Shown here one piece after another: positions 15,518 to 24,459 of a stretch of DNA of 64,000 nt. Source of the stretch: MVRV01 sp964646755 (GTDB lineage Bacteria > Desulfobacterota > Syntrophia > Syntrophales > Smithellaceae). The notes under the pieces are model-generated. The model was not told the origin of the DNA. It searched no databases and was given only the letters and a program-made list of their open reading frames with translations. The position numbers and the translations under genes are program-made. The stretch is from positions 1 to 64,000 of the forward strand of contig CAZYIE010000014.1 in the NCBI GenBank assembly GCA_964646755.1. Reading direction: 5' to 3'. Positions within the stretch are counted from its first letter, which is position 1; each line of letters starts with the position of its first letter.

Positions 15518-16105
15518 ATGAGACATAAAAGCCCAATGATTTTTTTTGCTATTGTCGGAATGATGTTGTTTTTTACGCAGCTAAATTCAACAGCGTCGGC
15601 CTATGACAATATTTCTGATTTTATTCTCAAGGTAAATCCCGGCGCGCAGGCTTCAGCAATTCCCGATGATTTTTTACGATCCGGTAGTGATGATGAATAT
15701 GGTTATGCCTACGAAGGTTATATAGATGGCTATAAAATAATCTGCCGCGCAAAAAATGGCCGCGTTAAATCAGTCCATGCGCAAAAGGAGTTTAATACGT
15801 CGGATCTCAGTGCACAACATGCTTACAATAATATTTTAGGGAGCGTATTAAATAAGCTGATGAAAAAATACAACGGTACGTTGTTTATTGAAAAGGGCAG
15901 GGGAGAAAGCACTGATAAAATGCCCTATGAGTTTGGTGAGTATTGTTATTATACGGCCCTCCGCGGTGAAGGAAAAACGATCAAGACCAAAGAGTTTAAT
16001 TTAGGTTTCTGGTTTGATCTGGGTATCTGGAAACGCTGCGATAATGATAAGTATAACAGCTCCAACCCCGGCAAAGTGATCATAGAATTTAAGCCAGCGA
16101 ATTAA
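15518..16105 (+). CDS. Exported protein of unknown function
   Basis: A 195-residue protein with a clear signal peptide (MRHKSPMIFFAIVGMMLFFT, cleavage near TASA-YD). The mature part is mixed alpha/beta, rich in Tyr and Gly around residues 55-80, with no Cys pair or metal motif that I recognise. A good AAGGAAGTGAGG site precedes the ATG. It converges with the efflux genes that follow. Not assigned to a family. Confidence 0.65.
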   Translation: MRHKSPMIFFAIVGMMLFFTQLNSTASAYDNISDFILKVNPGAQASAIPDDFLRSGSDDEYGYAYEGYIDGYKIICRAKNGRVKSVHAQKEFNTSDLSAQHAYNNILGSVLNKLMKKYNGTLFIEKGRGESTDKMPYEFGEYCYYTALRGEGKTIKTKEFNLGFWFDLGIWKRCDNDKYNSSNPGKVIIEFKPAN

Positions 16106-16113
16106 AACCTAAA

Positions 16114-17316
16114 CTATTTACGCGGGCTAATCCATGTACCGTCGCTGACTGTATCAGCGGGATGGACGATTACCTTTTCATTTTCCTGCAAACCGGAGAC
16201 AATTTCCGTCATTAAGCTGTTTCGCTGCCCGGTTTGAATTAAACGCTTACGGGCATTTCCTTTTTCTCCCACAAAGACAGCCCAGTCATGTCCTACGCGA
16301 AAAAGCGCACTGGTGGGTACTTGAAGTATGTTTTTGCCTTCCCAGACCACAAAATGCGCTTCCAGCCTGTAGGCGTCGCCCAGTGCGCGCCATATTTCCA
16401 TAGGGGATGTAATATCAGCAATAACCAATACTCTTTGTTCTTCCACGCCCAGGCTTGATATTTTGGTAAAGCCGCCCGGTTCGACAATCCGCACAGTTCC
16501 CGCAAGTGTTCCCTCGCCGCCCCAGCGTTTGAAAAAAACAGCGGTTCCCGGCTTGATCTTTACGGCATCCGAAGAGAGAACTTCTACCCGGACTTCGAGG
16601 TTTTTAGCATTTCCGATATCCAGAAGAGGCTCACCGACGTTGACTGCCCCTTCACTTTCCCGGTAGATACGAAAAATATTGCCGTCGGCAGGCGTGAATA
16701 CGTGAACCTTGTTGGCGCCGGCTGTTTTTTTAGTAGAAGAGAAGTTACGCAGCAGTGTTTTCGTCCTTTCCAGATCGGAACGTGCAACATCTACCGCCGC
16801 CTTGGCTGAGCGCGCAATTGCCCGCGCCTTTTTAGCCTCCGCTTCTATCTGGTCATACTGATCTTTGGCAATAGAACCCTTGTCATATAGATTCTTCAGC
16901 CTTTCGAGTCTTTTCGCTATATAATCGGCATCCGCCGAAGCCGCGCTCTCTTTTTCGATAGCGGCATTCAGGGCCGCCCCAGCGGTGATAATGGTTACTT
17001 CCGCTTCCGCCCGGCTGCGGGGATCAAGCGCAGGCGATCGCAATGGTTCCAGAACGATAACGCTCTGTCCCTTTTTGACCGGATCTCCCACTTTGCCCCC
17101 AATTCGTTCCATGTATCCGGCTATTGGCGCCGTTATTACAAAACGCTCTTTCAAACGGGTGCGCCCTTCCTCTTCTATTGTTACCTGCAACGGGCCGCGT
17201 GTTACGGAAGCCAGATCAACCTCCACCGCTTTCGGAAAGAAACCGTAAATAGTCGCTCCAACCACAACCGCAATCAGAATCGCGATAAACAACTTTCGAC
17301 GTAATGCTACATTCAT
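16114..17316 (-). CDS. HlyD/MacA-type periplasmic adaptor subunit
   Basis: A 400-residue membrane-fusion protein. It has an N-terminal membrane anchor (about 8-27), the first lipoyl half (VKKGQSVIVLEPL), an alpha-hairpin coiled coil (about 100-200), the second lipoyl half (TPADGNIFRIYRESEGAVNV) and beta-barrel/membrane-proximal domains. It is the last gene of a tight three-gene unit (ATPase, permease, adaptor; gaps of 4 and 9 bases), so it should link the ABC permease to an outer-membrane channel for export. The substrate is unknown. Confidence 0.88.
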   Translation of the reverse strand: MNVALRRKLFIAILIAVVVGATIYGFFPKAVEVDLASVTRGPLQVTIEEEGRTRLKERFVITAPIAGYMERIGGKVGDPVKKGQSVIVLEPLRSPALDPRSRAEAEVTIITAGAALNAAIEKESAASADADYIAKRLERLKNLYDKGSIAKDQYDQIEAEAKKARAIARSAKAAVDVARSDLERTKTLLRNFSSTKKTAGANKVHVFTPADGNIFRIYRESEGAVNVGEPLLDIGNAKNLEVRVEVLSSDAVKIKPGTAVFFKRWGGEGTLAGTVRIVEPGGFTKISSLGVEEQRVLVIADITSPMEIWRALGDAYRLEAHFVVWEGKNILQVPTSALFRVGHDWAVFVGEKGNARKRLIQTGQRNSLMTEIVSGLQENEKVIVHPADTVSDGTWISPRK

Positions 17317-17325
17317 AATATTTAT

Positions 17326-19689
17326 TTACTCCCTTGTTTTTAGTACTTCCACCAGATCAAGATGATCTAGTTTGCGGCGCACGATCAGCCCCGATACTGA
17401 AGCTGCGCTAAGAACTACTGCCGCCGCCAGGGCAAAAGTTTTCATTTCGATAATCAGCGGCACCCGGAAAAGATCAGACACCAGAGCATGAGCAATGTAT
17501 GCACAGAGCCAATAGCCGATAAGAAAACCCAGCGGAATAGCGGCAAATACAATTAGCGACAATTCCCCCAGGAGGATATAGGAAATTTCACCCCTTGTAT
17601 ACCCGAGCACTCTGAGGCTCCCGAGCTCCCGACTGCGTTCGGATAAAGCAATCCGCGCGTTATTATAAACCACACCGATAGCAATAGAACAAGCCATCAG
17701 AGTGGCGATAAAAGTAAAAAAGAGCATGCCTTTGGCCTGCACTTCATAAAAATTGCGAATTTCGTTTCTTCTCACGATAGTTCCGGAAACGCGGGGCATG
17801 TCCACAAATTTTCGGTAAAGTTCATCCTGATAAAGGCTGTCCGCCGTCAGATAGGCTCCCGATATGGCATTGCCTTCCTTCATCAGACGATTAAGCGCCG
17901 AGATGTCCATATAGCCCATTACTCCCAGATACAGCTTCACCAGAGCGACCACCTGCACCTGATGAATATTCCTTGACCCTTCCAAAGTTTCGACAGTGAG
18001 CATATCACCGGCTTTTACGCCCAGAATCTCGCCTAAATAATCGTTCAATATAATGCCTTCTTGCGGCAGGGTTACCGGTGCTAAATTCGTATCCAAAAGA
18101 GGATGAAGGCGGCTATCCGGCTCTATCCCGTTGATTGCCGTTTTGTAGCTGCGGCGGCCGAATCTGAATTTTACCGGCACTGTACGAAAGGTTTCGACAT
18201 GCCTGATGCCTTCGAGTCCTTTGAGCTCATATATTGCTTTATAGGAGGTTTGATCGGTAAAAGCAACTGCCATGTCTTCCTTCTGGGAAAGAACAAATTG
18301 GACATTCACCATGTAATCAACGGAATCCTTAAAAAATCCGCTCGCGATCATCGTAGCGCAGGCCACGGCAATTCCAACAATAGAAAGGAAGGTTCTGATG
18401 GGCTTGCGCTCGATATTGCGCACAATAATCCGCGATGGTTGTGTCAGGAGGCGGCCAAGGCCTGTTTTTTCAATCAGTGTTACTTTGAATTTTGCGGGCG
18501 GTTCGGGACGCATGGCTTCGGCAGGCGGTTGTCTGGCCGCAATCCATAGAGAATGCAATGTGCCGACTAAAGCCGAAGCGATGCTGATTACTATTGCTGC
18601 AAGAATAACCCATGGTTGCAATATAAAGACAAGAGCGGGAAAGCGGTATACTTCCATGTAAATGCCTCCCAGTATTTTCGAAAGCCAGATGCCCGCTCCA
18701 AGACCTGTCAGCAGACCGGCTGCTATAATCAGTACAACCAGCTTTGCATAGTGAATGCCGATAGCTAAATTGTCATAACCGAATGCTTTGAGGGCGGCAA
18801 TCTGCTCGCGCTGCGTATTTATTGTCCTGCTCATAACAACATTTAATAAAAAGGCGGCAACAAATATGAAGATTGTGGGGAATATTTTGGACATATTCCT
18901 AAGCATCCGGAATTCTTCATTGAGCAGCCGATGAGATATTTGATCATGGCGGGCATAGGCGCCGAACCCGCCGTATCTATCCACAATATTATCCAAATCG
19001 CGCAGAACATCATTTAATTTAGCGCCGGGATAAAGAGTCAGGGCCACATCATTAAAAGCACCTTCCATATTATAAGCACGGCTTATTGCCTTGCGGCTCA
19101 TCCAGAGAATGCCGTAGCGCTTGAAATCCGGGCTCATGGCATAAGGCCGCATGACCAAAACGAATTCGGGTGAGAGAGCAATCCCGGTAATGGTGAGCTT
19201 TTTCCATTTGCCGTTAATGATTGCGGCAAACTGATCGCCCAGAGTGAAACCATGGGCATGGGCAAATGTTTCGTTGATCACTACTTCGTTGTCTTTGGTG
19301 GGATCGGCGAGCCTGCCTTTGCGGATATAAAGACGATTCAGCAGGGGGTGGCCGTCATCGGGAATAGAGATTATGTGGCCGGTAACCGGTTCAGGAAAAC
19401 CATTGATATCCAGTTTGACATAAGCGGAAACACGGGTTTCGACCTGATTAACACCGGGTACTTCTTTGATCTTTTCTTTCAGGCTTTCCGGCGCCCGCTT
19501 TAAATTAACAAATACATCGGCAAAATTATAATCGAGATAAAAACTGCTGCGAGTGCGATCAAGAGAATGCATAGTGGCAATGAACATGATGAAGGTGGCT
19601 ACCCCGCTGATTATTACCAGCGTTATAGCGAAGACCTGCCCTTTCATATGCCACAAATCCCGCCAGACTTTTTTATCGAGAGACTTCAT
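17326..19689 (-). CDS. FtsX/MacB-type ABC transporter permease
   Basis: A 787-residue permease with two FtsX-type units, as in LolCE-like fusions. There is a TM helix near the N-terminus (GQVFAITLVIISGVATFIMF), a large periplasmic domain (about 45-260), three TM segments (about 270-400), a second N-terminal TM and periplasmic domain (about 425-650) and three final TM segments (about 670-780). It sits between its ATPase and the adaptor on the minus strand with gaps of under 10 bases. Its job is mechanotransmission-type export or lipid/lipoprotein handling in the inner membrane. Confidence 0.88.
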   Translation of the reverse strand: MKSLDKKVWRDLWHMKGQVFAITLVIISGVATFIMFIATMHSLDRTRSSFYLDYNFADVFVNLKRAPESLKEKIKEVPGVNQVETRVSAYVKLDINGFPEPVTGHIISIPDDGHPLLNRLYIRKGRLADPTKDNEVVINETFAHAHGFTLGDQFAAIINGKWKKLTITGIALSPEFVLVMRPYAMSPDFKRYGILWMSRKAISRAYNMEGAFNDVALTLYPGAKLNDVLRDLDNIVDRYGGFGAYARHDQISHRLLNEEFRMLRNMSKIFPTIFIFVAAFLLNVVMSRTINTQREQIAALKAFGYDNLAIGIHYAKLVVLIIAAGLLTGLGAGIWLSKILGGIYMEVYRFPALVFILQPWVILAAIVISIASALVGTLHSLWIAARQPPAEAMRPEPPAKFKVTLIEKTGLGRLLTQPSRIIVRNIERKPIRTFLSIVGIAVACATMIASGFFKDSVDYMVNVQFVLSQKEDMAVAFTDQTSYKAIYELKGLEGIRHVETFRTVPVKFRFGRRSYKTAINGIEPDSRLHPLLDTNLAPVTLPQEGIILNDYLGEILGVKAGDMLTVETLEGSRNIHQVQVVALVKLYLGVMGYMDISALNRLMKEGNAISGAYLTADSLYQDELYRKFVDMPRVSGTIVRRNEIRNFYEVQAKGMLFFTFIATLMACSIAIGVVYNNARIALSERSRELGSLRVLGYTRGEISYILLGELSLIVFAAIPLGFLIGYWLCAYIAHALVSDLFRVPLIIEMKTFALAAAVVLSAASVSGLIVRRKLDHLDLVEVLKTRE

Positions 19690-19693
19690 CAGC

Positions 19694-20443
19694 TTACCAC
19701 TGTATTTCGCGCGGTGATTTTCTTGTCTTGTTTGTTATTACTTCGGCAATTCTGCCGTTGCTGAGATGAATGATACGATCGGCCATGCCGGCAATATCCA
19801 CATTATGGGTGATAATCGCCGTTGCCGTACTCAGTTCACGATTGACCCTCTCCAGAGCTTCCAGTACCACGATTCCGGTTTGGGAATCGAGTGCGCCCGT
19901 AGGTTCGTCGCACAGCAAAACCTCCGGATTTTTGGAAATAGCGCGGGCGATGGCTACGCGTTGCTGTTCGCCGCCGGATAGCTGTGCCGGAAAATGATCC
20001 AGTCTTTCCGTCAGACCGACCAGGGCCAGTGCATCTTCCGGCTTCATTGGATTTTTGGCAATCTCCGTTACAACAGCAACATTTTCCAGCGCCGTAAGAC
20101 TGGGAATCAGATTGTAAAACTGAAAAACAAACCCGACATGGAAACGGCGATATTCGGTCAGTTCCTGCTCAGTGGCATTGGTTAATTCTTTCCCCCGGTA
20201 GGAAACGAAGCCACTTGTTGCCGTATCGAGGCCGCCGAGAATATTCAATAATGTCGATTTCCCGCTACCCGAAGGGCCTAGAAGCACAATTAATTCGCGT
20301 GGAAACAGTTCCAGGTTAGCACCGCGCAAAGCGTGTACCTCTACCTCGCCCATTTGATAAATTTTGGCCAGATCCCGCACTTGAAAAACAACAGCATCCT
20401 GATTGTCAGCTTTATTGTCCTGATCGCTCATAAATTTTGCCAT
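19694..20443 (-). CDS. ABC transporter ATPase (LolD/MacB type)
   Basis: A 249-residue nucleotide-binding subunit. It has Walker A LLGPSGSGKSTLLN (about 55-68), Q-loop FQFYNLIPSLT, signature LSGGEQQRVAIARAI, Walker B VLLCDEPTGALD and the switch His in TAIITHNVDI. The sequence QFYNLIPSLTALENV is typical of LolD/MacB/FtsE ATPases that work with FtsX-type permeases. It is the first gene of the efflux operon. The true start may lie a few codons downstream (MSDQDNK). Confidence 0.9.
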   Translation of the reverse strand: MAKFMSDQDNKADNQDAVVFQVRDLAKIYQMGEVEVHALRGANLELFPRELIVLLGPSGSGKSTLLNILGGLDTATSGFVSYRGKELTNATEQELTEYRRFHVGFVFQFYNLIPSLTALENVAVVTEIAKNPMKPEDALALVGLTERLDHFPAQLSGGEQQRVAIARAISKNPEVLLCDEPTGALDSQTGIVVLEALERVNRELSTATAIITHNVDIAGMADRIIHLSNGRIAEVITNKTRKSPREIQW

Positions 20444-20496
20444 CCTTTGTTCCCGGGGGAAAGTTAATGCCTTTGGGACAATGAGTTGTCAATAGA

Positions 20497-20518
20497 ACAA
20501 GGGGTCGCATCCCCTTGT
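20497..20518 (-). terminator. Terminator after mpg
   Basis: Perfect 8-bp hairpin ACAAGGGG/CCCCTTGT with a 6-base loop, read on the minus strand 9 bases after the glycosylase stop and followed by TCTATT. It separates mpg from the ABC efflux operon. Confidence 0.65.
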
Positions 20519-20526
20519 CTTAAGCT

Positions 20527-21108
20527 TTAAGACGCCTGTTTAACTACAAATCGCCACAGTGCTTCCCGGTGCTCCTTTTTTGCGTAATCAATGCCTATTC
20601 TGGGTGTGGTTAGAATCGACTTATCCGGAATGCCTTTGTAGTTTTCCACCCACAATTCTTTGCCGCAGGTTAAATCCCAACCATTTAAGCATTTATCAAT
20701 TCCGAAAGCCTGGCAGAGCTTGGCCGGTCCATTGGTCAACTCTGTTCCTTTCTTCTTGCGGCGGGCTTCCATTTCTTCAATGCCGGCAAGAGGTAAAACT
20801 GCCCGAATCAGCACAGCGCAGGGATTGCCCTCATCTTCGGTCACCATATTAAGCAGATAATGCATGCCGTAGGTAAAGTATACATAAGCATGTCCGGGTT
20901 TGCCAAACATGACAGCGTTGCGAAGTGTTTTTCCGCGATGGGCATGGCAGGCGCTGTCGGCTTCCCCGCAGTATGCTTCAGTTTCCACGATCATTCCGCT
21001 CAATTCGGCACCGTTGACCAGACGTATCAATTTCGCCCCTAAAAGCGCACGGGCGACATGCAGCGTATCTCGGGCATAAAATTTTCTGTGCAATATAGTC
21101 ATAATCAT
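20527..21108 (-). CDS. mpg: 3-methyladenine DNA glycosylase (Mpg/AAG family)
   Basis: A 193-residue alkyl-adenine DNA glycosylase of the Mpg/AAG fold, which removes alkylated purines and hypoxanthine in base-excision repair. The family signature VETEAYCG (41-48) contains the catalytic Glu (Glu42). It is followed by ACHAHRGKT and the MFGKPGHAYVYFTYGMHYLL segment that shapes the base pocket. The C-terminal TTPRIGIDYAKK is also conserved. The gene is single, with its own terminator. Confidence 0.92.
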   Translation of the reverse strand: MIMTILHRKFYARDTLHVARALLGAKLIRLVNGAELSGMIVETEAYCGEADSACHAHRGKTLRNAVMFGKPGHAYVYFTYGMHYLLNMVTEDEGNPCAVLIRAVLPLAGIEEMEARRKKKGTELTNGPAKLCQAFGIDKCLNGWDLTCGKELWVENYKGIPDKSILTTPRIGIDYAKKEHREALWRFVVKQAS

Positions 21109-21153
21109 TCAAACATTTTCGTGGAAAAATCAGAAATTTATAAATGAATGAGA

Positions 21154-21321
21154 GAAGCCGCGGTGAAACCTTTGCACAACTCCCTTATTCGTCATTCCGG
21201 CGAAGGCCGGAATCTAGGAAATGCTTGATAATACTGGATACCGGCCTTCGCCGGTATGACATAATTGCTGGTTTCATGTAGTTGTGCAAAGGTCTCGCGG
21301 TATAAAGAAAACCGCGGCTTC
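21154..21321 (-). terminator. asd terminator split by a MITE insertion
   Basis: An 11-bp perfect stem GAAGCCGCGGT (21154-21164) / ACCGCGGCTTC (21311-21321) would form with only a 9-base loop (ATAAAGAAA) if the 132-bp element and one copy of the duplicated GCGGT were removed. The intact hairpin is just after the asd stop. The insertion now separates the two arms by 146 bases. Confidence 0.7.
21165..21296. mobile_element. 132-bp MITE-like palindromic element
   Basis: Terminal inverted repeats of 17 bp with one mismatch (outer core ACCTTTGCACAACT/AGTTGTGCAAAGGT, 21165-21181 and 21280-21296) are flanked by 5-bp direct repeats GCGGT (21160-21164 and 21297-21301). Inside is a second inverted pair built on CCGGCGAAGGCCGG (about 21191-21213 and 21238-21260). 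No coding capacity. The ends resemble those of IS5-group elements, but no transposase is in the window, so the parent is unknown. Confidence 0.8.
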
Positions 21322-21332
21322 CTGTTTGATGG

Positions 21333-22412
21333 TTAAATGAGTTTTAGATAATATTTCACCAGATATTCCGCTGTTTGCAGAGCGCCTTTTGCAGCACCAA
21401 GCTTGGTGTTATGGGCCAGGCAAACGTATTTGATTCCGTTTTCCAGAATCGGGTCTTTCCGGATACGACCGACAGTTACAGTCATGCCGCCGCCTTTTTC
21501 CCGATCCATGCGCGGCTGCGGGCGGAATGGATCATCGGTCACGTCAATCAGATGTTTAGGTGAACTGGGCAGGTTAAACTCGGCAAATTCTTTGCCGTAA
21601 TTTACCATCGCTTTTTTTACATCTTCCGGAGTACAGGGTTTGACCGTTTGCACAAACGCGCAAACCATGTGACCATCGATTACCGGTACGCGGGTACATG
21701 TTGCCGTAATTCCAAAAGGAGCGTGAGCAATTGTTTCTCCGGTAAATTTCCCCAGAATTTTTTGCGGTTCAGTTTCTGCTTTGGGTTCTTCTCCGGCGAT
21801 ATAGGGAACAACGTTTTCCGTCATATCCATCGCGGACAGTCCCGGCGTTCTTCCGGCGCCGGACATTGCCTGTAGTGAAGTCATTACCACCTGCTTTACG
21901 CCGAACAAATCCTGAATCGGTTTTAAAGAAACGACCAGACCGGCAATGGTGCAGTTAGACTTGGGTGATATAAAACCCTTCCAGCCGCGATTTTTTTGCT
22001 GAACGGCGAGCAGTGCGGCATGATCCATATTTACACCGCCGACCAGAATCGGTGTGTCGGATTCATAGCGAAATGCTGAAGCAGTGCTGATTACCGGCGT
22101 TGTGCGGGCATATTTCGCTTCTAATTCTTTGGCCGGTCCGGCGTCCATGGTGGAGAAAATAATGTCCACCGAAGTTGGATCGAAGGAAGATGCATCTTCT
22201 ACCGGCATATTGCCGATCTCTGCGGGCAGTTCTTCCGTACACCACCAGCGTGATGAACCGTTGGCATCTTTCAGCGCTTCGCGATAATTTTTCCCGGCGG
22301 ATCGCTCGGAAGCCGCCAGCTTCGTAATTTTAAACCAGGGATGACCGATTAAACTGACAATAGCTTGCTGACCTACAATCCCTGTTGCGCCAACTATGGC
22401 AATTCTTAACAT
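21333..22412 (-). CDS. asd: Aspartate-semialdehyde dehydrogenase
   Basis: A 359-residue NADPH-dependent reductase that converts aspartyl phosphate to aspartate semialdehyde (Lys/Thr/Met and diaminopimelate pathways). It has a Rossmann start MLRIAIVGATGIVGQQ, predicted catalytic Cys154 in SPKSNCTIAG, and Arg241/His248 in TRVPVIDGHMV. The pattern and length fit the archaeal/fungal-type subfamily rather than the E. coli type, which occurs in various anaerobes. A good GGAGGTAA site precedes the ATG. It is monocistronic, with the interrupted terminator described separately. Confidence 0.92.
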   Translation of the reverse strand: MLRIAIVGATGIVGQQAIVSLIGHPWFKITKLAASERSAGKNYREALKDANGSSRWWCTEELPAEIGNMPVEDASSFDPTSVDIIFSTMDAGPAKELEAKYARTTPVISTASAFRYESDTPILVGGVNMDHAALLAVQQKNRGWKGFISPKSNCTIAGLVVSLKPIQDLFGVKQVVMTSLQAMSGAGRTPGLSAMDMTENVVPYIAGEEPKAETEPQKILGKFTGETIAHAPFGITATCTRVPVIDGHMVCAFVQTVKPCTPEDVKKAMVNYGKEFAEFNLPSSPKHLIDVTDDPFRPQPRMDREKGGGMTVTVGRIRKDPILENGIKYVCLAHNTKLGAAKGALQTAEYLVKYYLKLI

Positions 22413-22546
22413 TGAACTATTACCTCCAAATTAATTTCCTAATACTTTATTATTGAGTAAGCCGTTATTCAACAACAACTGCAACGTTGTAATATCGTAA
22501 CCGGCATAAGGAGCCGTAACGAAATACAGAAAATAAACAAGTCTTG

Positions 22547-22563
22547 CCACCCTTTAGCGGTGG
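22547..22563 (-). terminator. Hairpin after ribF
   Basis: CCACC/GGTGG with a 7-base loop lies right at the ribF stop on the minus strand. The region also shows a longer imperfect dyad (AGGAGC-type arms near 22507-22527 and 22564-22584). No strong U-tract, so termination strength is uncertain. Confidence 0.4.
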
Positions 22564-23499
22564 TTATTTCGTAACAGCTCCTAAGATTGCTCTCACTTTT
22601 TCCACATCCGCTGCGATCTGTTGTTTCAATATTTCGGGACCGTCAAATTTGACAATATCCCGTAATTTCTCCACGAAGAGAATATTTATTCTTTTGCTCC
22701 GGACATCGCCTGTAAAATCAAGCAAGTGAGCTTCAAAAGTAAATGTGTAATCGGCAAACGTCGGTTTTATTCCGATGTTTAAAGCCGCCATATAGCATTT
22801 TCCTTCCAGCTCAGCAAACGCAGCATAAATGCCGGGCGGCGGAAGCAATTCTTTGTCCGGCTCCAGATTGGCCGTGGGAAAACCAAGCCCTGTACCCCGC
22901 CCCCTGCCGGAAACTACAATTCCGGCAATATTATGCCACCTTCCCATAAACTGAAATACGGCATTCACATCACCTTGCAGAATTAAGTTGCGAATTAACG
23001 TACTGCTGATAATATCAGTCCCCACTTTAAAAGCATCAACTACTTCCACCGCAAAGCCCAGTTTGCGACCTTCAGAAATCAAATAATCACTGTTGCCCTG
23101 CCTGGCCTGGCCAAAGGTGTAATCATGGCCGACGATAACTTTTTTAACTGCCAGCTTTTGTCCCAGAAAGCCATAAACAAATTGTTCAGCGGTAATTTTC
23201 GAATATTCCGGTGAAAAAGGAATTACGAGTATTCCGTCAACTCCGCAATCTTCCAGAAGTTTTAATTTTTCCGCCAAAGTAGTAATAAGATAAAAAGGTC
23301 GGATATTGGGATGCAGGATCATTTTAGGATGGGGATCAAAGGTAATAACCAGCGATTTTGCCGAGGCGGCCTTGGCTTCTGTTGCCAGCTTACGGCAAAT
23401 GAACTGATGGCTTAAATGCACCCCGTCAAAATTGCCAATTGTGACAAATGAACCGCTAAAATCTTCTGTAATATTTTCAATACCTTTAAATACAATCAT
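22564..23499 (-). CDS. ribF: Bifunctional riboflavin kinase/FAD synthetase RibF
   Basis: A 311-residue RibF from ATG 23499. The frame is open 23 codons upstream, but only this start gives the usual MIVFKGIENI beginning and has a GGTGAG site. The N-terminal FMN adenylyltransferase domain shows IGNFDGVHLSHQ (21-32) and ITFDPHPKMIL. The C-terminal riboflavin kinase domain shows the GRGRGTGLGFPTANL loop near residue 190. It makes FMN and then FAD from riboflavin. The usual neighbours truB/rpsO are absent here. Confidence 0.92.
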   Translation of the reverse strand: MIVFKGIENITEDFSGSFVTIGNFDGVHLSHQFICRKLATEAKAASAKSLVITFDPHPKMILHPNIRPFYLITTLAEKLKLLEDCGVDGILVIPFSPEYSKITAEQFVYGFLGQKLAVKKVIVGHDYTFGQARQGNSDYLISEGRKLGFAVEVVDAFKVGTDIISSTLIRNLILQGDVNAVFQFMGRWHNIAGIVVSGRGRGTGLGFPTANLEPDKELLPPPGIYAAFAELEGKCYMAALNIGIKPTFADYTFTFEAHLLDFTGDVRSKRINILFVEKLRDIVKFDGPEILKQQIAADVEKVRAILGAVTK

Positions 23500-23574
23500 A
23501 AGTTTCTCACCAGTAATTTTTTCGTTAGCGCGATACCATAGCATTTTGGTAATTAAATTCAACATCATTTTATC

Positions 23575-23602
23575 TTGACAAGAAGGTACTGATCGTTATA
23601 GT
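23575..23602 (+). promoter_or_regulatory. Promoter of tRNA-Leu
   Basis: TTGACA (23575-23580), 16 bases, TATAGT (23597-23602), ending 13 bases before the tRNA 5' end. Confidence 0.65.
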
Positions 23603-23615
23603 TCATCGCCTGCAT

Positions 23616-23702
23616 GCCGAAGTGGCGGAATTGGTAGACGCGCTAGGTTCAGGGTCTAGTGGGTGTACGCCTGTCCGGGTTCAAGTCCCGGCTTCGGCAC
23701 CA
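23616..23702 (+). tRNA. tRNA-Leu (CAG)
   Basis: An 87-nt class II tRNA. The acceptor GCCGAAG pairs with CTTCGGC, anticodon CAG sits in GTTCAGGGT, and there is a long variable arm (TGGGTGTACGCCTGT), a T loop TTCAAGT and an encoded CCA. All features agree with a leucine tRNA reading CUG. Confidence 0.95.
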
Positions 23703-23714
23703 TTAAAAAACCAG

Positions 23715-23742
23715 GCGCAATCTTTTATGGATTGCGTCTTTT
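23715..23742 (+). terminator. Terminator after tRNA-Leu
   Basis: Hairpin GCGCAATC/GATTGCGT with a 7-base loop followed by CTTTTCATTTTT, 12 bases after the tRNA CCA end. Confidence 0.8.
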
Positions 23743-23873
23743 CATTTTTCGCCTGTTCTGTTATTGTAAAACCATACAGAAAAGCATTGAAAGGTAGATC
23801 ATCGCGACAGCAATACTGTTGAACCGGCAATATCAATAAAAATAATTGTTCCACTCTTTGATGGGTCTTATTA

Positions 23874-24353
23874 ATGATGAAATTGCACCCCCAGAAAGCA
23901 GGGACTTATTGTAAAATATTATTCCTTCTGACCTTTTCCATTTTTCTGCTGTCTTGTGTCAGCTGGATAATGCAGACACCATCTTTTACCCTGCGCGGGA
24001 TTACTCTGAGGCCCCTCTCCTTTACGGAAATGAATCTTCTCTTCGATCTCGATGTGCAAAATCCGAACAGTTTTGATCTTACCTTTAAATCTCTGGAATA
24101 CACAGTTTATCTGCAAAATGAGGAGATCGGCAATGGCCGCCTCCAAAAGGAATTATTAATTCCCTCAGCATCAACAACGTGCTTACAGGTGCCTGTCGTG
24201 GCCGGATTTAAAGACTTCAGCGGCAGTCTGAAAGCTATTTTAACCCAGGCAGACCTTCCTTATAAGATAGAAGGCAAGGCGACGGTTAAAACAGCATTCG
24301 GCAGCAGCCAATTCCCTTTTTCTAATGAAGGACGGCTCAATGAGAAAAATTAG
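23874..24353 (+). CDS. LEA14-like (WHy-type) lipoprotein
   Basis: A 159-residue putative lipoprotein. The signal segment (ILFLLTFSIFLLSC) ends in a lipobox with Cys28. The mature part matches the LEA type 2/WHy pattern: a strand ending LDVQNPNSFDLTFKSLEYTV, then ELLIPSASTTCLQVPV. Such domains are small beta-sandwich envelope proteins, some linked with stress resistance. The gene is single. A TAATG overlap gives two possible adjacent ATG codons. Function inferred from the fold only. Confidence 0.75.
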   Translation: MMKLHPQKAGTYCKILFLLTFSIFLLSCVSWIMQTPSFTLRGITLRPLSFTEMNLLFDLDVQNPNSFDLTFKSLEYTVYLQNEEIGNGRLQKELLIPSASTTCLQVPVVAGFKDFSGSLKAILTQADLPYKIEGKATVKTAFGSSQFPFSNEGRLNEKN

Positions 24354-24393
24354 TTCTTAGACAAGAAGGGAAACTTTCTCCTCCCAGCATCAA

Positions 24394-24447
24394 CGAAACG
24401 ATAAAAGAAGGAGTTTTCTCTTGATGAAAAGGGCACAAGCCAATATA
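24394..24447 (-). pseudogene. DnaG zinc-finger fragment abutting the assembly gap
   Basis: On the minus strand, directly left of the N run, 18 codons read YIGLCPFHQEKTPSFIVS. This is the conserved CHC2 zinc-binding segment of bacterial DNA primase DnaG. Beyond it the frame changes to unrelated sequence (LMLGGESFPSC) where DnaG should continue with its second Cys pair. It is too specific to be chance. It may be a gene relic, a mis-joined contig end, or sequence belonging to another locus. Confidence 0.5.
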
Positions 24448-24457
24448 NNNNNNNNNN
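24448..24457. other. Assembly gap (10 N)
   Basis: Ten undetermined bases mark a scaffold join. The real gap size may differ, and the N-terminus of the histidine kinase to the right is not determined. Confidence 0.99.
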
Positions 24458-24459
24458 TG

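Noticed and set aside
24421..24459. Histidine kinase start at ATG left of the N run
   Set aside because: The ATG lies in the DnaG-like segment on the other side of a scaffold join, so continuity is unproven.
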